NCBI RefSeq assembly: GCF_000143085.1
Contig: NC_014315.1
Span: 434,001-498,000 of the forward strand
Reading direction: 5' to 3'
Length of the DNA stretch: 64,000 nucleotides
Origin: Nitrosococcus watsonii C-113
Lineage (GTDB): Bacteria > Pseudomonadota > Gammaproteobacteria > Nitrosococcales > Nitrosococcaceae
The notes under the pieces were generated by a model. That model was not told the origin of the DNA, did not search any database, and worked only from the letters and a program-made list of their open reading frames with translations. Below are positions 16,979 to 27,226 of this stretch, one piece after another. Position 1 is the stretch's first letter. Each line of letters starts with the position of its first letter. Both the position numbers and the translations under genes were made by a program.

Positions 16979-17716
16979 TTACATTTGCACCTGTACCAAA
17001 CCGGCCGCGGTTACCGTTCCTTCGACAATACGTTGGGAGGATGTGTTCCTGACACGAATATGTTCCCCCGCACCAGCATCTTCAAGGGCCTGGCCTTTCA
17101 TGTTGACTCGCAGCCCTGGTACTTTGGCCATTAAAATGACCTGTTGTCCCCGTCGGATAAGTTTGGGGGTTTCTAACATCCCAGGAGTAATAATGGCGCC
17201 TAATCCCACTGGCCGCTTAAGGCGTTTTCCTACTGCTTGTGCTGGCTCATTGAGATAACCTTGTCTTAGCTCGCTTAAATCCCGGCGCTCCAGACGCATG
17301 TCGGCTAGGTTCAAGGGAAAACCTGAGCTTATCGAATGCGTTGCAACTAGAACTTTACCATAGACAGCCATCTTGACGGACAGGTACACGGTCCAGGGTG
17401 TTTCTCCAGTACAGCGAACTCCCACGGTAGTATTGCCCCCAGGACGGCTGCCGCTGGGAAAAAAAGCCTTTAAAGGATGAGAGCATTTTGGAAGGCGTAA
17501 GCGCCTATCTAAAGAGCCTGGTGTCACTTCGATATTCCCTGGGAGGGAGCTGACCTGCTTAAGTACAAAATTGTGAGCTACTTCCTGGATCTCGGCTAAG
17601 GATTGGTTATCCTTAGTTAATCCTAATCCATAGCTAGGAAGTAGGGCTAACAAGAAAAACCAAAATAAATAATAGAAAAAATACATAAAAAGGCTACGCC
17701 TAGATTCTGACTTCAA
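16979..17716 (-). CDS. flgA: flagellar P-ring assembly protein FlgA
   Basis: The product has an N-terminal signal/hydrophobic segment (FMYFFYYLFWFFLLALLP) and then the FlgA fold: RLRLPKCSHPLKAFFPSG, a SAF-like domain with GKVLVATHSISSGFPLNLAD, GAIITPGMLE, and the C-terminal RRGQQVILMAKVPGLRVNM with QRIVEGTVTAAG. FlgA is a periplasmic chaperone for FlgI polymerisation into the P ring. The frame opens with TTG at 17716, which gives the signal a basic n-region; an ATG at 17686 would start inside the hydrophobic run. First gene of flgA-flgM-flgN. Confidence 0.88.
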   Translation of the reverse strand: MKSESRRSLFMYFFYYLFWFFLLALLPSYGLGLTKDNQSLAEIQEVAHNFVLKQVSSLPGNIEVTPGSLDRRLRLPKCSHPLKAFFPSGSRPGGNTTVGVRCTGETPWTVYLSVKMAVYGKVLVATHSISSGFPLNLADMRLERRDLSELRQGYLNEPAQAVGKRLKRPVGLGAIITPGMLETPKLIRRGQQVILMAKVPGLRVNMKGQALEDAGAGEHIRVRNTSSQRIVEGTVTAAGLVQVQM

Positions 17717-18098
17717 GAGGGCAATTTTGCTGCTAAAATAGCATATGCCCTATTCTAGCAACCCCAAAAACACTTCAATAGCATATCGGCATTAATAAGG
17801 TATCTTTGAGTCATGCGCTCTAAACCCAGGCTTCTGAAGTGAATGTCCCGTGGCCCATCGGAGAAATAGTTCCCCGCTTCTTGTATTTGCTGATTCCAAA
17901 AATGCAGGATAGCCCCTGGCATAGGGAATGCTTGATACGGTATTGAGGTACGTACCGATGCCAGCAAAATCTTCTTGGAAGCGGTAAAAAATGTTTATTT
18001 TTATTCTTGGAATTTGGACTTAATGGGGGTTGTTCCATGGCTTCCCTATGAAATAGCTAGCGGTTTTTTCCCTTTGATGGTGAGGACTAGGGACTATC
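17717..18098. other. divergent intergenic region flgA / GGDEF-EAL gene
   Basis: A 382-base gap between two divergent genes. Apart from the sigma-28-like site at 17783-17808, I see no convincing gene. Two overlapping minus-strand frames of about 70 codons (17755-17967 and 17820-18038) have no family features or good ribosome sites. No hairpin or repeat stands out. The promoter of the plus-strand gene must lie in the right-hand half, but no clear -35/-10 pair is visible. Confidence 0.5.
17783..17808 (-). promoter_or_regulatory. sigma-28 (FliA)-type promoter for flgA-flgM-flgN
   Basis: On the minus strand CAAAGATA, ten bases, then GCCGATAT closely matches the flagellar sigma-28 pattern TAAAGTTT-N11-GCCGATAA. 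It lies 67 bases upstream of the flgA start and points into it. The -10 octamer differs at one base; the spacer is one short. Autogenous FliA control of FlgM would make sense but is inferred. Confidence 0.45.
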
Positions 18099-19889
18099 AT
18101 GAGTTTTGTTCATATTTTTTTTCGGAGCCTCGCCTATTTTCAAAAGATAATGGGGGGGCAGAAGGTCCAAGAAGCTTTGTTCTTAGAGCATCAACGGGCG
18201 CGGATGACCCTGGAGTCAATTGGTGATGCGGTGATCACCGTTAATTGCAGGGGGCAAGTCGACTATCTCAATCCCTTAGCTGAAGAGTTAATTGACACTA
18301 CCGCCAGTCAGGCGCGCGGTAAATCCTTGGAGGAGGTGGTGTGTCTTCTCAATGAGGAGAACTACTCTCATGTGATTGATGATATTGCTACTTGGTTAGC
18401 GAAAGATCCTGTTGAGGGCCGCTCCTGTACGGCTTTATTGCGGGACGCACAGAATAGGGAATTAATCGTGCAAATATCGATTGCTCCCCTGTGTAATATC
18501 CAGAATCGCATTTTCGGCGCCGTCTTGGTACTGCGGGATATTAGTCCTTTGCGGGCACTAGCAAGCCAGCTCAGTCATCAAGCAACTCATGATGCCTTGA
18601 CTGGCCTCATTAACCGGCGTGAGTTTGAAGTTCGGTTGCGTAAGGCCTTGGATGATGTCCGCCAAAATGATACCTGCCATGTCTTGTGTTATTTGGATTT
18701 GGACCAATTTAAGGTCGTTAATGATACCTGTGGGCATTTAGCCGGCGATAAGCTGCTTCGTCAGCTTGCAGCCTTGTTGCAGGATAAAATTCGGGAGGCA
18801 GATTGCTTGGCTCGATTGGGAGGTGATGAGTTTGGCGTGCTTTTGCTAGGGTGCGATTTAGCTCATGCGCGAGAGGTTGCGGAAAGTTTGCGGATTCTGA
18901 TTCGTAATTTTCGTTTTAATTGTAAAGGGAAAACTTTTCCATTGGGTGCCAGCATTGGTTTGGTTGCTATTACGCAAGGAAGTGGTGGGTTGGAAGAAGT
19001 GCTTAGCGCTGCGGATACTGCCTGCTATGTTGCTAAGGCCCAGGGGCGAGATCGTATTCATATCTACTGTTTAGATGACCATAACATTGAACGTCACTAT
19101 GGTGAGATACAGTGGGTGACTCGCATCCAGCAAGCTTTTGAGAGGAGCAGGTTTATGCTTTATCATCAGCCTATCCAAGCATTAAATGGCGATGAGCATA
19201 TTCGCCACTGTGAGCTATTGTTACGTATGAAAAGCGAGGACGAAAGCCTTATACCGCCTATGGCTTTTATCCCAGCCGCGGAACGGTATCGTTTAATGCC
19301 GGCCTTGGATCGTTGGGTTATAAATAACGCTTTCCTTTCCTTAGAGGAGTACTCAATAGAGCAAGGGCTGATAGGTATTAATCTTTCCGGGCAATCAATA
19401 TCGGATGAATTATTTTTGAATTTTGTAGTGGAGCAATTGCATCAGACCTCGGTTAACCCCGAGGTAATCTGTTTTGAGATCACGGAAACAGCAGCGATTG
19501 CCAATTTTGATGGTGCTATTCGATTTATTAGGAAGCTTAAGGAGATGGGCTGCCGTTTTGCATTGGACGATTTTGGGAGCGGCTTATCATCATTTAATTA
19601 CCTGAAAAATCTACCCGTTGATTATCTAAAAATTGATGGTGGTTTTGTTAAAGAAATGGTGAATGATCCGGTGGATCACGCCATGGTAGAGGCCATTCAT
19701 AGGGTAGGTAAAGTGATGGGGTTGAAGACTATTGCTGAGTTTGTGGAAAATGAAGCCGTCTTTGAAAAACTCCGCGCCATTGGGGTTGATTATGCCCAAG
19801 GTTTTGCTATTGGCCGCCCTCAGCCATTTTCTAGAATATCCATGGCGGATAAGGAGCCGAAAGGGAAAACGATTACTTTCGTTCGATAA
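18099..19889 (+). CDS. PAS-GGDEF-EAL cyclic-di-GMP turnover protein
   Basis: Domains in order: a PAS domain at about residues 35-150 ([20 protein letters not shown]), a GGDEF domain at about 160-320 with an intact RLGGDEFG active site near 240, and an EAL domain at about 340-590 with ELLLR near 370, [14 protein letters not shown] near 490, KIDGGFV and [15 protein letters not shown] is a tolerated variant of EAL, and the downstream metal-binding residues are present, so both cyclase and phosphodiesterase activity are possible. There is no membrane segment. The PAS starts almost at the N-terminus, whereas relatives often carry more sensory sequence. Its position beside flagellar genes suggests a role in motility, which is inference. 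Confidence 0.92.
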   Translation: MSFVHIFFRSLAYFQKIMGGQKVQEALFLEHQRARMTLESIGDAVITVNCRGQVDYLNPLAEELIDTTASQARGKSLEEVVCLLNEENYSHVIDDIATWLAKDPVEGRSCTALLRDAQNRELIVQISIAPLCNIQNRIFGAVLVLRDISPLRALASQLSHQATHDALTGLINRREFEVRLRKALDDVRQNDTCHVLCYLDLDQFKVVNDTCGHLAGDKLLRQLAALLQDKIREADCLARLGGDEFGVLLLGCDLAHAREVAESLRILIRNFRFNCKGKTFPLGASIGLVAITQGSGGLEEVLSAADTACYVAKAQGRDRIHIYCLDDHNIERHYGEIQWVTRIQQAFERSRFMLYHQPIQALNGDEHIRHCELLLRMKSEDESLIPPMAFIPAAERYRLMPALDRWVINNAFLSLEEYSIEQGLIGINLSGQSISDELFLNFVVEQLHQTSVNPEVICFEITETAAIANFDGAIRFIRKLKEMGCRFALDDFGSGLSSFNYLKNLPVDYLKIDGGFVKEMVNDPVDHAMVEAIHRVGKVMGLKTIAEFVENEAVFEKLRAIGVDYAQGFAIGRPQPFSRISMADKEPKGKTITFVR

Positions 19890-20256
19890 GTTCGATTTTA
19901 TAACCGTCCGGATCTTCTACAAATGCAATGACGGTAGTCCCGTGTTTCATGGGGCCAGCTTCCCGCACCACTTTACCGCCACGCTTTTTGATTTCAGCGC
20001 AAGCCGCCGCCGCATCCGCCACCGCAATGGCAATATGGCCAAAGCCGTCGCCTAAGTCATAATGTTCCGTATCCCAATTATGGGTGAGTTCCAGGACAGT
20101 ATGGGCGGTTTCATCGCCATAGCCAACAAAGGCGAGAGTAAATCTGCCTTCCGGATAATCTTTTTGCCGTAGTAACTGCATACCAAGCACGTCAGTGTAA
20201 AACTTGAGAGAGCGTTCCAGATTTCCGACCCGAAGCATGGTATGTAAAATCCGCAT
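19873..20256 (-). CDS. gloA: lactoylglutathione lyase (glyoxalase I)
   Basis: The 127-residue protein is a glyoxalase I of usual bacterial length. Metal-ligand regions are visible: [20 protein letters not shown] (His5), TVLELTHNW (Glu56), FGHIAIAV (His near 74) and [14 protein letters not shown] (Glu near 122), the pattern of Ni-dependent enzymes. It isomerises the methylglyoxal-glutathione hemithioacetal to S-lactoylglutathione in the cytoplasm. It starts 7 bases after metF and probably ends the metK-ahcY-metF transcript. Its 3-prime end overlaps the end of the convergent GGDEF-EAL gene by 17 bases. Confidence 0.95.
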   Translation of the reverse strand: MRILHTMLRVGNLERSLKFYTDVLGMQLLRQKDYPEGRFTLAFVGYGDETAHTVLELTHNWDTEHYDLGDGFGHIAIAVADAAAACAEIKKRGGKVVREAGPMKHGTTVIAFVEDPDGYKIELIERK

Positions 20257-20263
20257 AAGGCAC

Positions 20264-21157
20264 CTATATTTTGGTAACCGCCGATAAATTGGCAGGTTGG
20301 GTCTCCAACCCTAGGTTATCCCAAATAGCAAGGGTAGGGTCGGCTCGGTTTAAAGTATAGAAATGCAATCCTGGCGCGCCAGCTTCCAGCAGCCGGTAGC
20401 AAAGATCGCTGACCACATCAATGGCAAAGGCACTCATCGTTGCCGGATCGGGAAAGTCTTCCAACCGCTTGCGCAGCCAGCGTGGGATCTCTGCACCGCA
20501 GACATCGGAGAAGCGGGCTAATTGTACGTAATTGTTAATCGGCATGATTCCAGGGACGATAGGGAGATCAATGCCTACGTTTTTACAACGTTCCATAAAG
20601 CGAAGATAAGCGTCTACATTATAGAAATACTGGGTGATTGCACCGTCTGCGCCTGCTTCTACCTTACGCTTGAAATTGATGAGATCCGCTTGCGCCGAGT
20701 GTGCTTGGGGATGCACCTCTGGGTATGCGGCTACTTCAATGTGGAAATGATCCCCTGTTTCGGCGCGAATGAATTCAATTAATTGGCTTGCGTAATGGAA
20801 ATCTCCGGGATCAACCATGCCCGACGGCAGATCGCCGCGGAGAGTAACTAGGCGCTTAACGCCTTGGTGCTGATATGCTTGCAATACTTCCCGGATGCTT
20901 GTTCGGCTGGAACCCACGCAAGAAAGATGAGGGGCCGCTTCAATACCGGTCTCTTTGGCGTCTGCCTGGATGTCTGAAATGGTCTCAAAGGTTCGGTCGC
21001 GGGTAGAACCCCCTGCGCCAAAAGTTACCGAATAGTAATGCGGATGGATACGTGCAAGTTTTTGACGGACCCGGCGCAATTTAGAAGCGCTTTCTTTATC
21101 CTTTGGAGGAAAGAACTCGCAGCTAAAAATTAAAGGGCTGTTCTGTTGATGTTGCAT
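20264..21157 (-). CDS. metF: 5,10-methylenetetrahydrofolate reductase
   Basis: The 297-residue protein matches MetF throughout: [10 protein letters not shown] at the N-terminus, [67 protein letters not shown] and [13 protein letters not shown]. It reduces methylene-THF to methyl-THF with FAD, supplying the methyl group for methionine. It lies downstream of ahcY with a 140-base gap that can fold, and directly upstream of gloA. No strong Shine-Dalgarno precedes ATG 21157. Confidence 0.96.
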   Translation of the reverse strand: MQHQQNSPLIFSCEFFPPKDKESASKLRRVRQKLARIHPHYYSVTFGAGGSTRDRTFETISDIQADAKETGIEAAPHLSCVGSSRTSIREVLQAYQHQGVKRLVTLRGDLPSGMVDPGDFHYASQLIEFIRAETGDHFHIEVAAYPEVHPQAHSAQADLINFKRKVEAGADGAITQYFYNVDAYLRFMERCKNVGIDLPIVPGIMPINNYVQLARFSDVCGAEIPRWLRKRLEDFPDPATMSAFAIDVVSDLCYRLLEAGAPGLHFYTLNRADPTLAIWDNLGLETQPANLSAVTKI

Positions 21158-21191
21158 GATAGCATAGCAAAGTTATGGGCAAATAACTGCC

Positions 21192-21276
21192 GGCGGCATT
21201 GTTCCTTTAGCCGGTTACCGAACCCGCCTGAAGATCGTTCCCAGTAGGAGCGTACCGTTATGGGTCCGCTCTCTTC
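21192..21276 (-). other. structured RNA stretch ahead of metF
   Basis: The gap between ahcY and metF can form two nested stem-loops in the transcript. In the first, GAAGA and GAGCG (21267-21276) pair with CGCTC (21248-21252) and TCTTC (21230-21234). In the second, GGCGG (21224-21228) pairs with CCGCC (21192-21196) around a GGTT-CGGT-AACC hairpin (21213-21224). No T-tract follows, so it is not a simple terminator. I could not match it to a known SAM, SAH or THF riboswitch. The base pairing was done by eye. Confidence 0.3.
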
Positions 21277-21297
21277 CGGTATTTTCCTGCAATTGCT

Positions 21298-22611
21298 TTA
21301 ATATCGATAATGATCTGGCTTATAAGGTCCCTCCATAGGGACGCCAATGTATTTAGCCTGCTCTTCCGTGAGGGTAGTTAATTGCGCGCCGATTTTTTGT
21401 AGGTGCAGGTGGGCTACACGTTCATCTAGTTTCTTCGGTAAGACATAAACCCGCTTTTCATACTTCCCCGGGTTGTTCCATAATTCGATCTGGGCCAGCA
21501 CTTGGTTGGTAAATGAGCTAGACATGACGAAGCTTGGATGGCCCGTAGCACAACCCAGATTGACGAGCCGGCCTTCGGCGAGGAGGATGATGCGCTTTCC
21601 ATCCGGAAAAATAATGTGGTCCACTTGAGGTTTAATGTTTTCCCAAGGATATTGCTCTAGGCTAGCAACATCGATCTCGTTATCAAAGTGGCCAATGTTG
21701 CAAACGATGGCCTGATTTTTCATCGCTTGCATATGTTCGAAGGTAATGACGTGGTAATTGCCGGTAGCTGTGACAAAAATATCCCCCTTGCCCGCTGCTT
21801 CTTCCATGGTGACGACCCGATAGCCTTCCATCGCCGCTTGCAGAGCGCAAATGGGATCAATCTCAGCCACCCATACCGTGGCCCCTTGGCCGCGCAGTGA
21901 TTGGGCACACCCCTTGCCTACATCGCCATAGCCTAGGATCACCGTGATTTTACCTGCAATCATAACATCGGTGGCTCGCTTGATACCGTCTAGGAGCGAT
22001 TCTCGGCAACCGTACAGGTTATCGAATTTGGATTTGGTCACCGAGTCATTGACGTTAAAGACGGGGACTTTGAGCGTTCCTCGTGCCATCATCTCGTACA
22101 GGCGATGAACGCCAGTAGTGGTTTCCTCGGAAAGGCCACGGACCTCATTTAGAAGTTCGGGATATTGGTTATGCATGACGGCAGTGAGATCACCGCCATC
22201 GTCCAGCAGCATATTGGGGTGCCAGCCATCAGGCCCATGGATAGTTTGCTCAACGCACCACCAGTACTCTTCCTCGGTTTCTCCTTTCCATGCAAAAACC
22301 GGAATTCCTTTAGAGGCGACAGCCGCGGCAGCGTGATCTTGGGTGGAGAAAATATTACAAGATGACCAACGCACCTCGGCGCCAAGGTCGACTAGCGTGT
22401 CGATAAGGACGGCTGTTTGAATGGTCATATGCAGACAGCCCGCAATCCGGGCGCCCGCCAGGGGTTTTTTCCCTTGGTATTCTTCTCGTAGGGCCATGAG
22501 GCCAGGCATCTCGGTTTCAGCGATGGCAATCTCTTTATGGCCCCAGTCAGCAAGCTTGATATCGGCCACCTTATAATCGGAAGTGAGATTTTCCGCGGTC
22601 TGTGTGCTCAT
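21298..22611 (-). CDS. ahcY: adenosylhomocysteinase
   Basis: S-adenosylhomocysteine hydrolase, NAD-bound, splitting SAH to adenosine and homocysteine. Seen: [59 protein letters not shown], the NAD-binding [17 protein letters not shown], and the C-terminal [14 protein letters not shown] with KPDHYRY, the usual conserved end. I choose ATG 22611 (437 residues) because GGGAGAA lies just upstream; a TTG or similar start at 22656 would add 15 unconserved residues. It follows metK by 78 bases; together with metF it completes the methyl cycle. Confidence 0.97.
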   Translation of the reverse strand: MSTQTAENLTSDYKVADIKLADWGHKEIAIAETEMPGLMALREEYQGKKPLAGARIAGCLHMTIQTAVLIDTLVDLGAEVRWSSCNIFSTQDHAAAAVASKGIPVFAWKGETEEEYWWCVEQTIHGPDGWHPNMLLDDGGDLTAVMHNQYPELLNEVRGLSEETTTGVHRLYEMMARGTLKVPVFNVNDSVTKSKFDNLYGCRESLLDGIKRATDVMIAGKITVILGYGDVGKGCAQSLRGQGATVWVAEIDPICALQAAMEGYRVVTMEEAAGKGDIFVTATGNYHVITFEHMQAMKNQAIVCNIGHFDNEIDVASLEQYPWENIKPQVDHIIFPDGKRIILLAEGRLVNLGCATGHPSFVMSSSFTNQVLAQIELWNNPGKYEKRVYVLPKKLDERVAHLHLQKIGAQLTTLTEEQAKYIGVPMEGPYKPDHYRY

Positions 22612-22689
22612 AGGTTCTCCCAAATTATTGTGTTCGGGCCCGGCCCGGTATAGCAAAATCTATTCCCTGAATTTTCTTTAATTTTTTAG

Positions 22690-23901
22690 CTAATACCTTT
22701 CAGACCGAGCATGGATGATTTCGGCGGTGGCAGGGCCTAAGCCCGCTGCATCCCGGAGCGCTTCCGCTTTATCAGTTTGCTCCCAAGTGAATTCAGGCTC
22801 TTCCCGGCCAAAGTGGCCGTACGCTGCAGTCTTTTGGTAGATGGGGCGAATCAGATCCAGCATTTGCCGAAGCCCCACCGGCCGCAAATCAAAATGTGCC
22901 CGGATTAGCTCCACCAGGCGTGATTCCGCGATTCTACCCGTACCAAAGGTATCTATACTCACTGATGTGGGTTCGGCTACCCCAATGGCGTATGAAATTT
23001 GAACCTCACAGCGCTCGGCTAGACCCGCAGCCACGAGATTTTTAGCAACATAGCGGCCAGCATAGGCAGCAGAGCGATCGACCTTGGAAGGGTCCTTGCC
23101 CGAAAAAGCGCCGCCTCCATGGCGCGCCATGCCTCCATAGGTATCTACGATGATTTTACGTCCCGTGAGTCCACAATCCCCCATGGGACCACCGATGATG
23201 AAATTGCCAGTAGGATTAACATGGATGTTTTCAGAGCGGCAATGGGCAAACCAGTCGGCGGGTAGCACGGGTTTAATAATAGTCTCGATAACCGCCTCGC
23301 GCAGGGTGGCTTGGCTGATCTCGGGGCTGTGTTGGGTGGATAGGACGATGGCGTCAATGGCTACCGGCACGTCATCTTCGTACAGCAAGGTGACCTGACT
23401 TTTGGCATCTGGGCGCAACCAAGGCAGTTCGCCATTTCGCCGTATTTCGGCTTGGCGCTGTACCAGGCGATGAGCATAAGTGATGGGCGCGGGCATCAAA
23501 ACGTCGGTTTCATTGCTGGCATAGCCAAACATCATCCCTTGATCGCCCGCGCCTTGCTCCTCTTCCAATTCTCGATCGACCCCTTGGGCAATGTCAGGTG
23601 ATTGCTTACCGATAGCATTCACAACCGCGCAGGTGGCTCCATCAAATCCAATGTCTGAGTGATTATAGCCAATCTCAGTGATAGTTTTGCGGATAATTTG
23701 TTCATAATCGATATAAGCCTGGGTGGTAATTTCACCTGCCACTAGCACCATACCGGTTTTTACGAGGGTCTCACATGCTACTCGCGCTCTTCTATCCTGG
23801 GCTAAAATAGCATCAAGAATAACGTCCGAGATTTGATCTGCAACCTTGTCTGGGTGGCCCTCGGAGACCGACTCTGAAGTAAATTGTCTAATTTCCTTCA
23901 T
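22690..23901 (-). CDS. metK: S-adenosylmethionine synthetase
   Basis: The 403-residue protein matches Met[21 protein letters not shown] with the ATP-binding His, [16 protein letters not shown], the P-loop-like [16 protein letters not shown], and [14 protein letters not shown] near the C-terminus. It makes SAM from methionine and ATP. First gene of metK-ahcY-metF-gloA, so SAM synthesis, SAH removal and methyl supply are co-directional. No SAM or SAH riboswitch could be recognised in its leader. Confidence 0.98.
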   Translation of the reverse strand: MKEIRQFTSESVSEGHPDKVADQISDVILDAILAQDRRARVACETLVKTGMVLVAGEITTQAYIDYEQIIRKTITEIGYNHSDIGFDGATCAVVNAIGKQSPDIAQGVDRELEEEQGAGDQGMMFGYASNETDVLMPAPITYAHRLVQRQAEIRRNGELPWLRPDAKSQVTLLYEDDVPVAIDAIVLSTQHSPEISQATLREAVIETIIKPVLPADWFAHCRSENIHVNPTGNFIIGGPMGDCGLTGRKIIVDTYGGMARHGGGAFSGKDPSKVDRSAAYAGRYVAKNLVAAGLAERCEVQISYAIGVAEPTSVSIDTFGTGRIAESRLVELIRAHFDLRPVGLRQMLDLIRPIYQKTAAYGHFGREEPEFTWEQTDKAEALRDAAGLGPATAEIIHARSERY

Positions 23902-24230
23902 AATGGATATATTTATCCCCTTCTTAAGAATTTTGGCAAACTTTAGCGATACTATGGTAAGAGTACAAGGGAAGATTAGGTAGAGAGACGCGTGCCGTAG
24001 CCTACTTAAACCTTAAACTTACGATTTTAGATAAATATGATTTCTGATGAACAGCATTAAGCATGCTATTGAATCTGTTAGAAATTTTATTCCACCTTAG
24101 CCTGCTGGCGCTTACGCATTTGCTCTTTAAAAAAAGCGCAAAGGAATTCTTCTCCGATAAGATCCTCAAGAGTATGCCAGCTATTTAGAGAACTGCAAGC
24201 TTTTTGATCGTGAATGTTATTTTGGCGGAG
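23902..24230. other. intergenic region metK / ycaR
   Basis: A 329-base gap upstream of metK and downstream of ycaR, both on the minus strand. After the UAG of ycaR the same frame stays open for a further 46 codons (to about 24090, including WHTLEDLIGEEFLCAFFKEQ) but has no start codon of its own. The right part should carry the metK promoter; I see no clear -35/-10 or riboswitch. No hairpin terminator stands out. Confidence 0.45.
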
Positions 24231-24410
24231 CTAGATTTCCTCTTTGGAATCGAGCTGCCGCGCTTGCTCTTCGAGCATGACCGGGATGTCATCCCGGATA
24301 GGGTAGGCCAAGCGGCAAGCCTTACAAATAAGTTCTTGGTCTGCTTTCTTATAGATCAATGAACTTTTACATACGGGGCAAGCAAGTATCTCGAGTAATT
24401 TTTTATCCAT
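24231..24410 (-). CDS. ycaR: Trm112/YcaR (UPF0434) family protein
   Basis: A 59-residue gene encoding [20 protein letters not shown], then [20 protein letters not shown] and LEEQARQL. Two CxxC pairs (CPVC, CKAC) form the zinc ribbon typical of Trm112-like proteins, and [17 protein letters not shown] is the family hallmark. In enterobacteria ycaR follows lpxK between lpxK and kdsB; here it follows lpxK by only 3 bases, which supports both identity and operon membership. No kdsB follows. The role of bacterial YcaR is not settled. Confidence 0.92.
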   Translation of the reverse strand: MDKKLLEILACPVCKSSLIYKKADQELICKACRLAYPIRDDIPVMLEEQARQLDSKEEI

Positions 24411-24413
24411 GAA

Positions 24414-25433
24414 TCATCCTGTTGTCTCTATGTTTAGCTTTTTTTTGGCGGCCTGTTGCAGGAGGCTGAGTACGTGAGCCCCAAAGGATGCTGGCAGAGA
24501 AACATCCATAGGAACGTACCAATAGTTATCGCGGGCAAAACGGGTACATTTTACCGCATCTTTTTCGGTCATGAGCACCGGCTGCCGATCTGCAAAAGCC
24601 AAGTCTTCGGATTGGAAACCGTAGTGGTCGGGGAAAGGGTGTGGCTGGACAGTAAGCTCTAGGGCCCGCAACTGGCTAAAGAAACGTTCTGGGTTTCCGA
24701 TTCCAGCGACGCTATGGGGCTTAGCGTGGCGGAATTTCTTTAGCGGGCGGAGGGTACCATCTTTGATATGGCAGGCATCTTGAAGCTGCGAATGCATGGT
24801 GAATTCGCCTCCTTGGGGTGTTCCTCCATTAGTGACTACTAAGTCCACGGTCCGAAGACGGCTTAAGGGTTCTCGCAAGGGGCCGGCGGGCAGGCAGTGA
24901 GCATTGCCAAAACGGCGTATCCCATCTACTACAAGGATTTCGATATCCCGGCCCAACGCATAATGTTGCAGTCCATCGTCTGAAAGCAGCACATTGCAAT
25001 CAAAATGAGCCAAAAGGGCGTGGGAGGCTGCGACTCGATCAGGTCCTACCACCAGCGGGCAGCCGGTGCGCCGGGCCAGGAGGACGGCCTCATCGCCGAC
25101 TAAATGGGGATCACTGTCAGGATAGACCCGTTGAGGGTAATTTTGAGCGTGGCCTCCATAGCCACGACTGATAAGTCCTGGTCGATAGCCATGCTGCCTG
25201 AGAAATTGGGCTAGCCAGATAACTAACGGCGTTTTTCCTGTTCCTCCCAAGGTCAGGTTGCCAATGACCAGCACGGGCAGAGGGAATATTTGAGTATGGA
25301 GCAAGCCTTGGGTATAGGCCCATTGGCGTATTTTGACTGCTAGTTGGAAGAGACCACTCAGGGGGGTGAGCAACCAGCGGGAAGGCTGATTACTATACCA
25401 ATAGCGAAGCATTAAGGAGCTATAATCCGACAT
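24414..25433 (-). CDS. lpxK: tetraacyldisaccharide 4'-kinase
   Basis: The 339-residue inner-membrane-associated kinase phosphorylates the 4'-position of the lipid A precursor. Visible: an N-terminal hydrophobic/amphipathic region, the P-loop VLVIGNLTLGGTGKTP near residues 54-68, LISRGYGG, GDEAVLLARR, NVLLSDDGLQHYALGRDIEI and LMTEKDAVKC. It overlaps the end of msbA by 14 bases, so translation is probably coupled. Length is normal. Confidence 0.96.
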   Translation of the reverse strand: MSDYSSLMLRYWYSNQPSRWLLTPLSGLFQLAVKIRQWAYTQGLLHTQIFPLPVLVIGNLTLGGTGKTPLVIWLAQFLRQHGYRPGLISRGYGGHAQNYPQRVYPDSDPHLVGDEAVLLARRTGCPLVVGPDRVAASHALLAHFDCNVLLSDDGLQHYALGRDIEILVVDGIRRFGNAHCLPAGPLREPLSRLRTVDLVVTNGGTPQGGEFTMHSQLQDACHIKDGTLRPLKKFRHAKPHSVAGIGNPERFFSQLRALELTVQPHPFPDHYGFQSEDLAFADRQPVLMTEKDAVKCTRFARDNYWYVPMDVSLPASFGAHVLSLLQQAAKKKLNIETTG

Positions 25434-27213
25434 TTGCGCTCAGGGGTGGAACGTGCTCATGGCCATGGCGAAATTGTAAACGGTAGAGTCCAGCATAGTG
25501 ACTTTCGCGGGCAAGAAGCTGGCTATGGGTTCCTCTTTCTATAATCTGGCCTTGATGAAGCACGATGATTTGATCGGCGTTTTCTACGGTGGATAGTCGA
25601 TGGGCGATAACCAGCGTTGTCCGCTGGTGCATCAGGGTTTCTAGGGCTGCTTGGATATGCCGTTCAGCCTCGGTGTCTAGGGAAGCGGTGGCTTCGTCTA
25701 AAATGAGGATGGGAGCATCTTTGAGCAGGGCCCGGGCAATCGCGAGACGTTGCCGCTGGCCGCCGGAAAGCAAAACCCCTTTTTCGCCAATCATCGTATC
25801 TAAACCGTTGGGCAAGCGGTCGATAAATTCCATGGCATGGGCGGCTTCGGCGGCGCGGATGATGTCTTGTTTGCTGGTTTGTTGGTAGCTGCCATAGGCA
25901 ATGTTATGGGCGATGGTGTCATTGAATAAGATGATTTGCTGGCTGACGAGGGCAATTTGCCGGCGTAGTTCAGTCAGGCGAAGTGTTTGGATATCCATCT
26001 CATCAATGAAGATATGCCCAGCAGTAGTTTCGTAGAAACGAGCGAGTAAGCCCACTAAAGTGGATTTACCGCTACCTGAATGGCCTACTAGGGCAATGGT
26101 TTGGTAGGGTTTGATTTCCAGGTCAATGTTTTCAAGCACTGGACCTTTGGCGGGTTCATAGTAAAAGGTTAAGTGTTCAAAGCGGATTGCTCCCCGGGCA
26201 CGTGCCAGAGATTGCCGCCCGCGATCCACCTCGGGTGTTTCTGTTAATAGGCCGAAGATGCTTTGAGCAGCGGCAATACCTCGCTGTAAAATTCCGTTGA
26301 TCTTAGTCAGGCGCTTAACGGGGCCAAGTAGCAGCATCATGGCGGTGATAAAGGAAATAAAGGTGCCCACGCTAATTTGAGCTAGCATGGATTCGCGAGT
26401 AGCTAGGTGAATGACACCGGCTAATCCCAGCACGGCGATAAGTTGAACGACGGGCTGACTGATGGCGTCAGTAGCCGCCATTTTCATGGTTTGTTGGCGG
26501 TTTTGCTCATTAACTTGGTCGAAACGTTTGGCTTCATAGGTTTGCCCACCGAATATCTTGACTTCCCGATGACCTTCAATGGCTTCCTGGGCCACTTGGC
26601 TGACATCGCCCATGGAATTTTGAATCTTGCGGCTAATACGGCGGAAGCGACGGCTAACCCACCAAATGATAAGGGCAATCAGAGGCACCGTGACTAAAAT
26701 GATAAGGGTAAGCAAACCATTTAAATAGGTCATCCAGGCAAGTAGCCCTAGGATGGTTAGGGAGTCGCGGACGATGGTGATAATGGCATCCGTGGCTGCA
26801 TTGGAAACCTGTTCCACATCGTAAATAAGCTTGGCGAGTAGCTGACCGGAAGCTTTTTGGTCATAGTAACGTGCCGGGAGGGCAAGGAGGTGGCAAAACA
26901 TCTGCTCTCGTAGGTCTCTCACAACGCGACGAGCCACCCATTTTAGGCCATATTGGGTGATAAAGTTGGCGCCGCCCCGGATCACAAAGAGCCCGATTAA
27001 GAGGAGAGGAATCATCTGGATAGTAGCCGGATCACGCTCAATGAAGCTTCCGTCCATTAAGGGTTTCATGAGGGCCGCTAGGCCCGTTTCAGTGGCTGCA
27101 TAAACGGCCATTGTGATGATTGAGGCAGCAAATATCCAGCGGTAAGGCCGCGTGTAACCAAGTAGGCGGCGATAAACCGCAAGCCCGGAGTCCAGGGCAG
27201 GAGGAAACGTCAT
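25420..27213 (-). CDS. msbA: lipid A export ABC transporter MsbA
   Basis: A 597-residue half-transporter with six membrane helices in the first 320 residues, fused to an ATPase: Walker [11 protein letters not shown] near 378, Q-loop VSQQIILFND, signature LSGGQRQRLA near 482, Walker B ILILDEATASLDTEAE near 505 and the H-loop in LVIAHRLSTVENAD. It flips lipid A-core across the inner membrane. It sits between exbD and lpxK; proximity to lpxK and ycaR is the classic lipid A arrangement and separates it from other exporters of the same fold. Confidence 0.95.
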   Translation of the reverse strand: MTFPPALDSGLAVYRRLLGYTRPYRWIFAASIITMAVYAATETGLAALMKPLMDGSFIERDPATIQMIPLLLIGLFVIRGGANFITQYGLKWVARRVVRDLREQMFCHLLALPARYYDQKASGQLLAKLIYDVEQVSNAATDAIITIVRDSLTILGLLAWMTYLNGLLTLIILVTVPLIALIIWWVSRRFRRISRKIQNSMGDVSQVAQEAIEGHREVKIFGGQTYEAKRFDQVNEQNRQQTMKMAATDAISQPVVQLIAVLGLAGVIHLATRESMLAQISVGTFISFITAMMLLLGPVKRLTKINGILQRGIAAAQSIFGLLTETPEVDRGRQSLARARGAIRFEHLTFYYEPAKGPVLENIDLEIKPYQTIALVGHSGSGKSTLVGLLARFYETTAGHIFIDEMDIQTLRLTELRRQIALVSQQIILFNDTIAHNIAYGSYQQTSKQDIIRAAEAAHAMEFIDRLPNGLDTMIGEKGVLLSGGQRQRLAIARALLKDAPILILDEATASLDTEAERHIQAALETLMHQRTTLVIAHRLSTVENADQIIVLHQGQIIERGTHSQLLARESHYAGLYRLQFRHGHEHVPPLSANVGL

Positions 27214-27226
27214 CGGTATGGAAAAA

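Noticed and set aside
17755-18038. Two overlapping minus-strand small frames upstream of flgA
   Set aside because: They cover the sigma-28-like promoter, lack ribosome sites and resemble no family.
23902-24000. SAM or SAH riboswitch ahead of metK or ahcY
   Set aside because: I looked for known aptamer cores in both leaders and found none.
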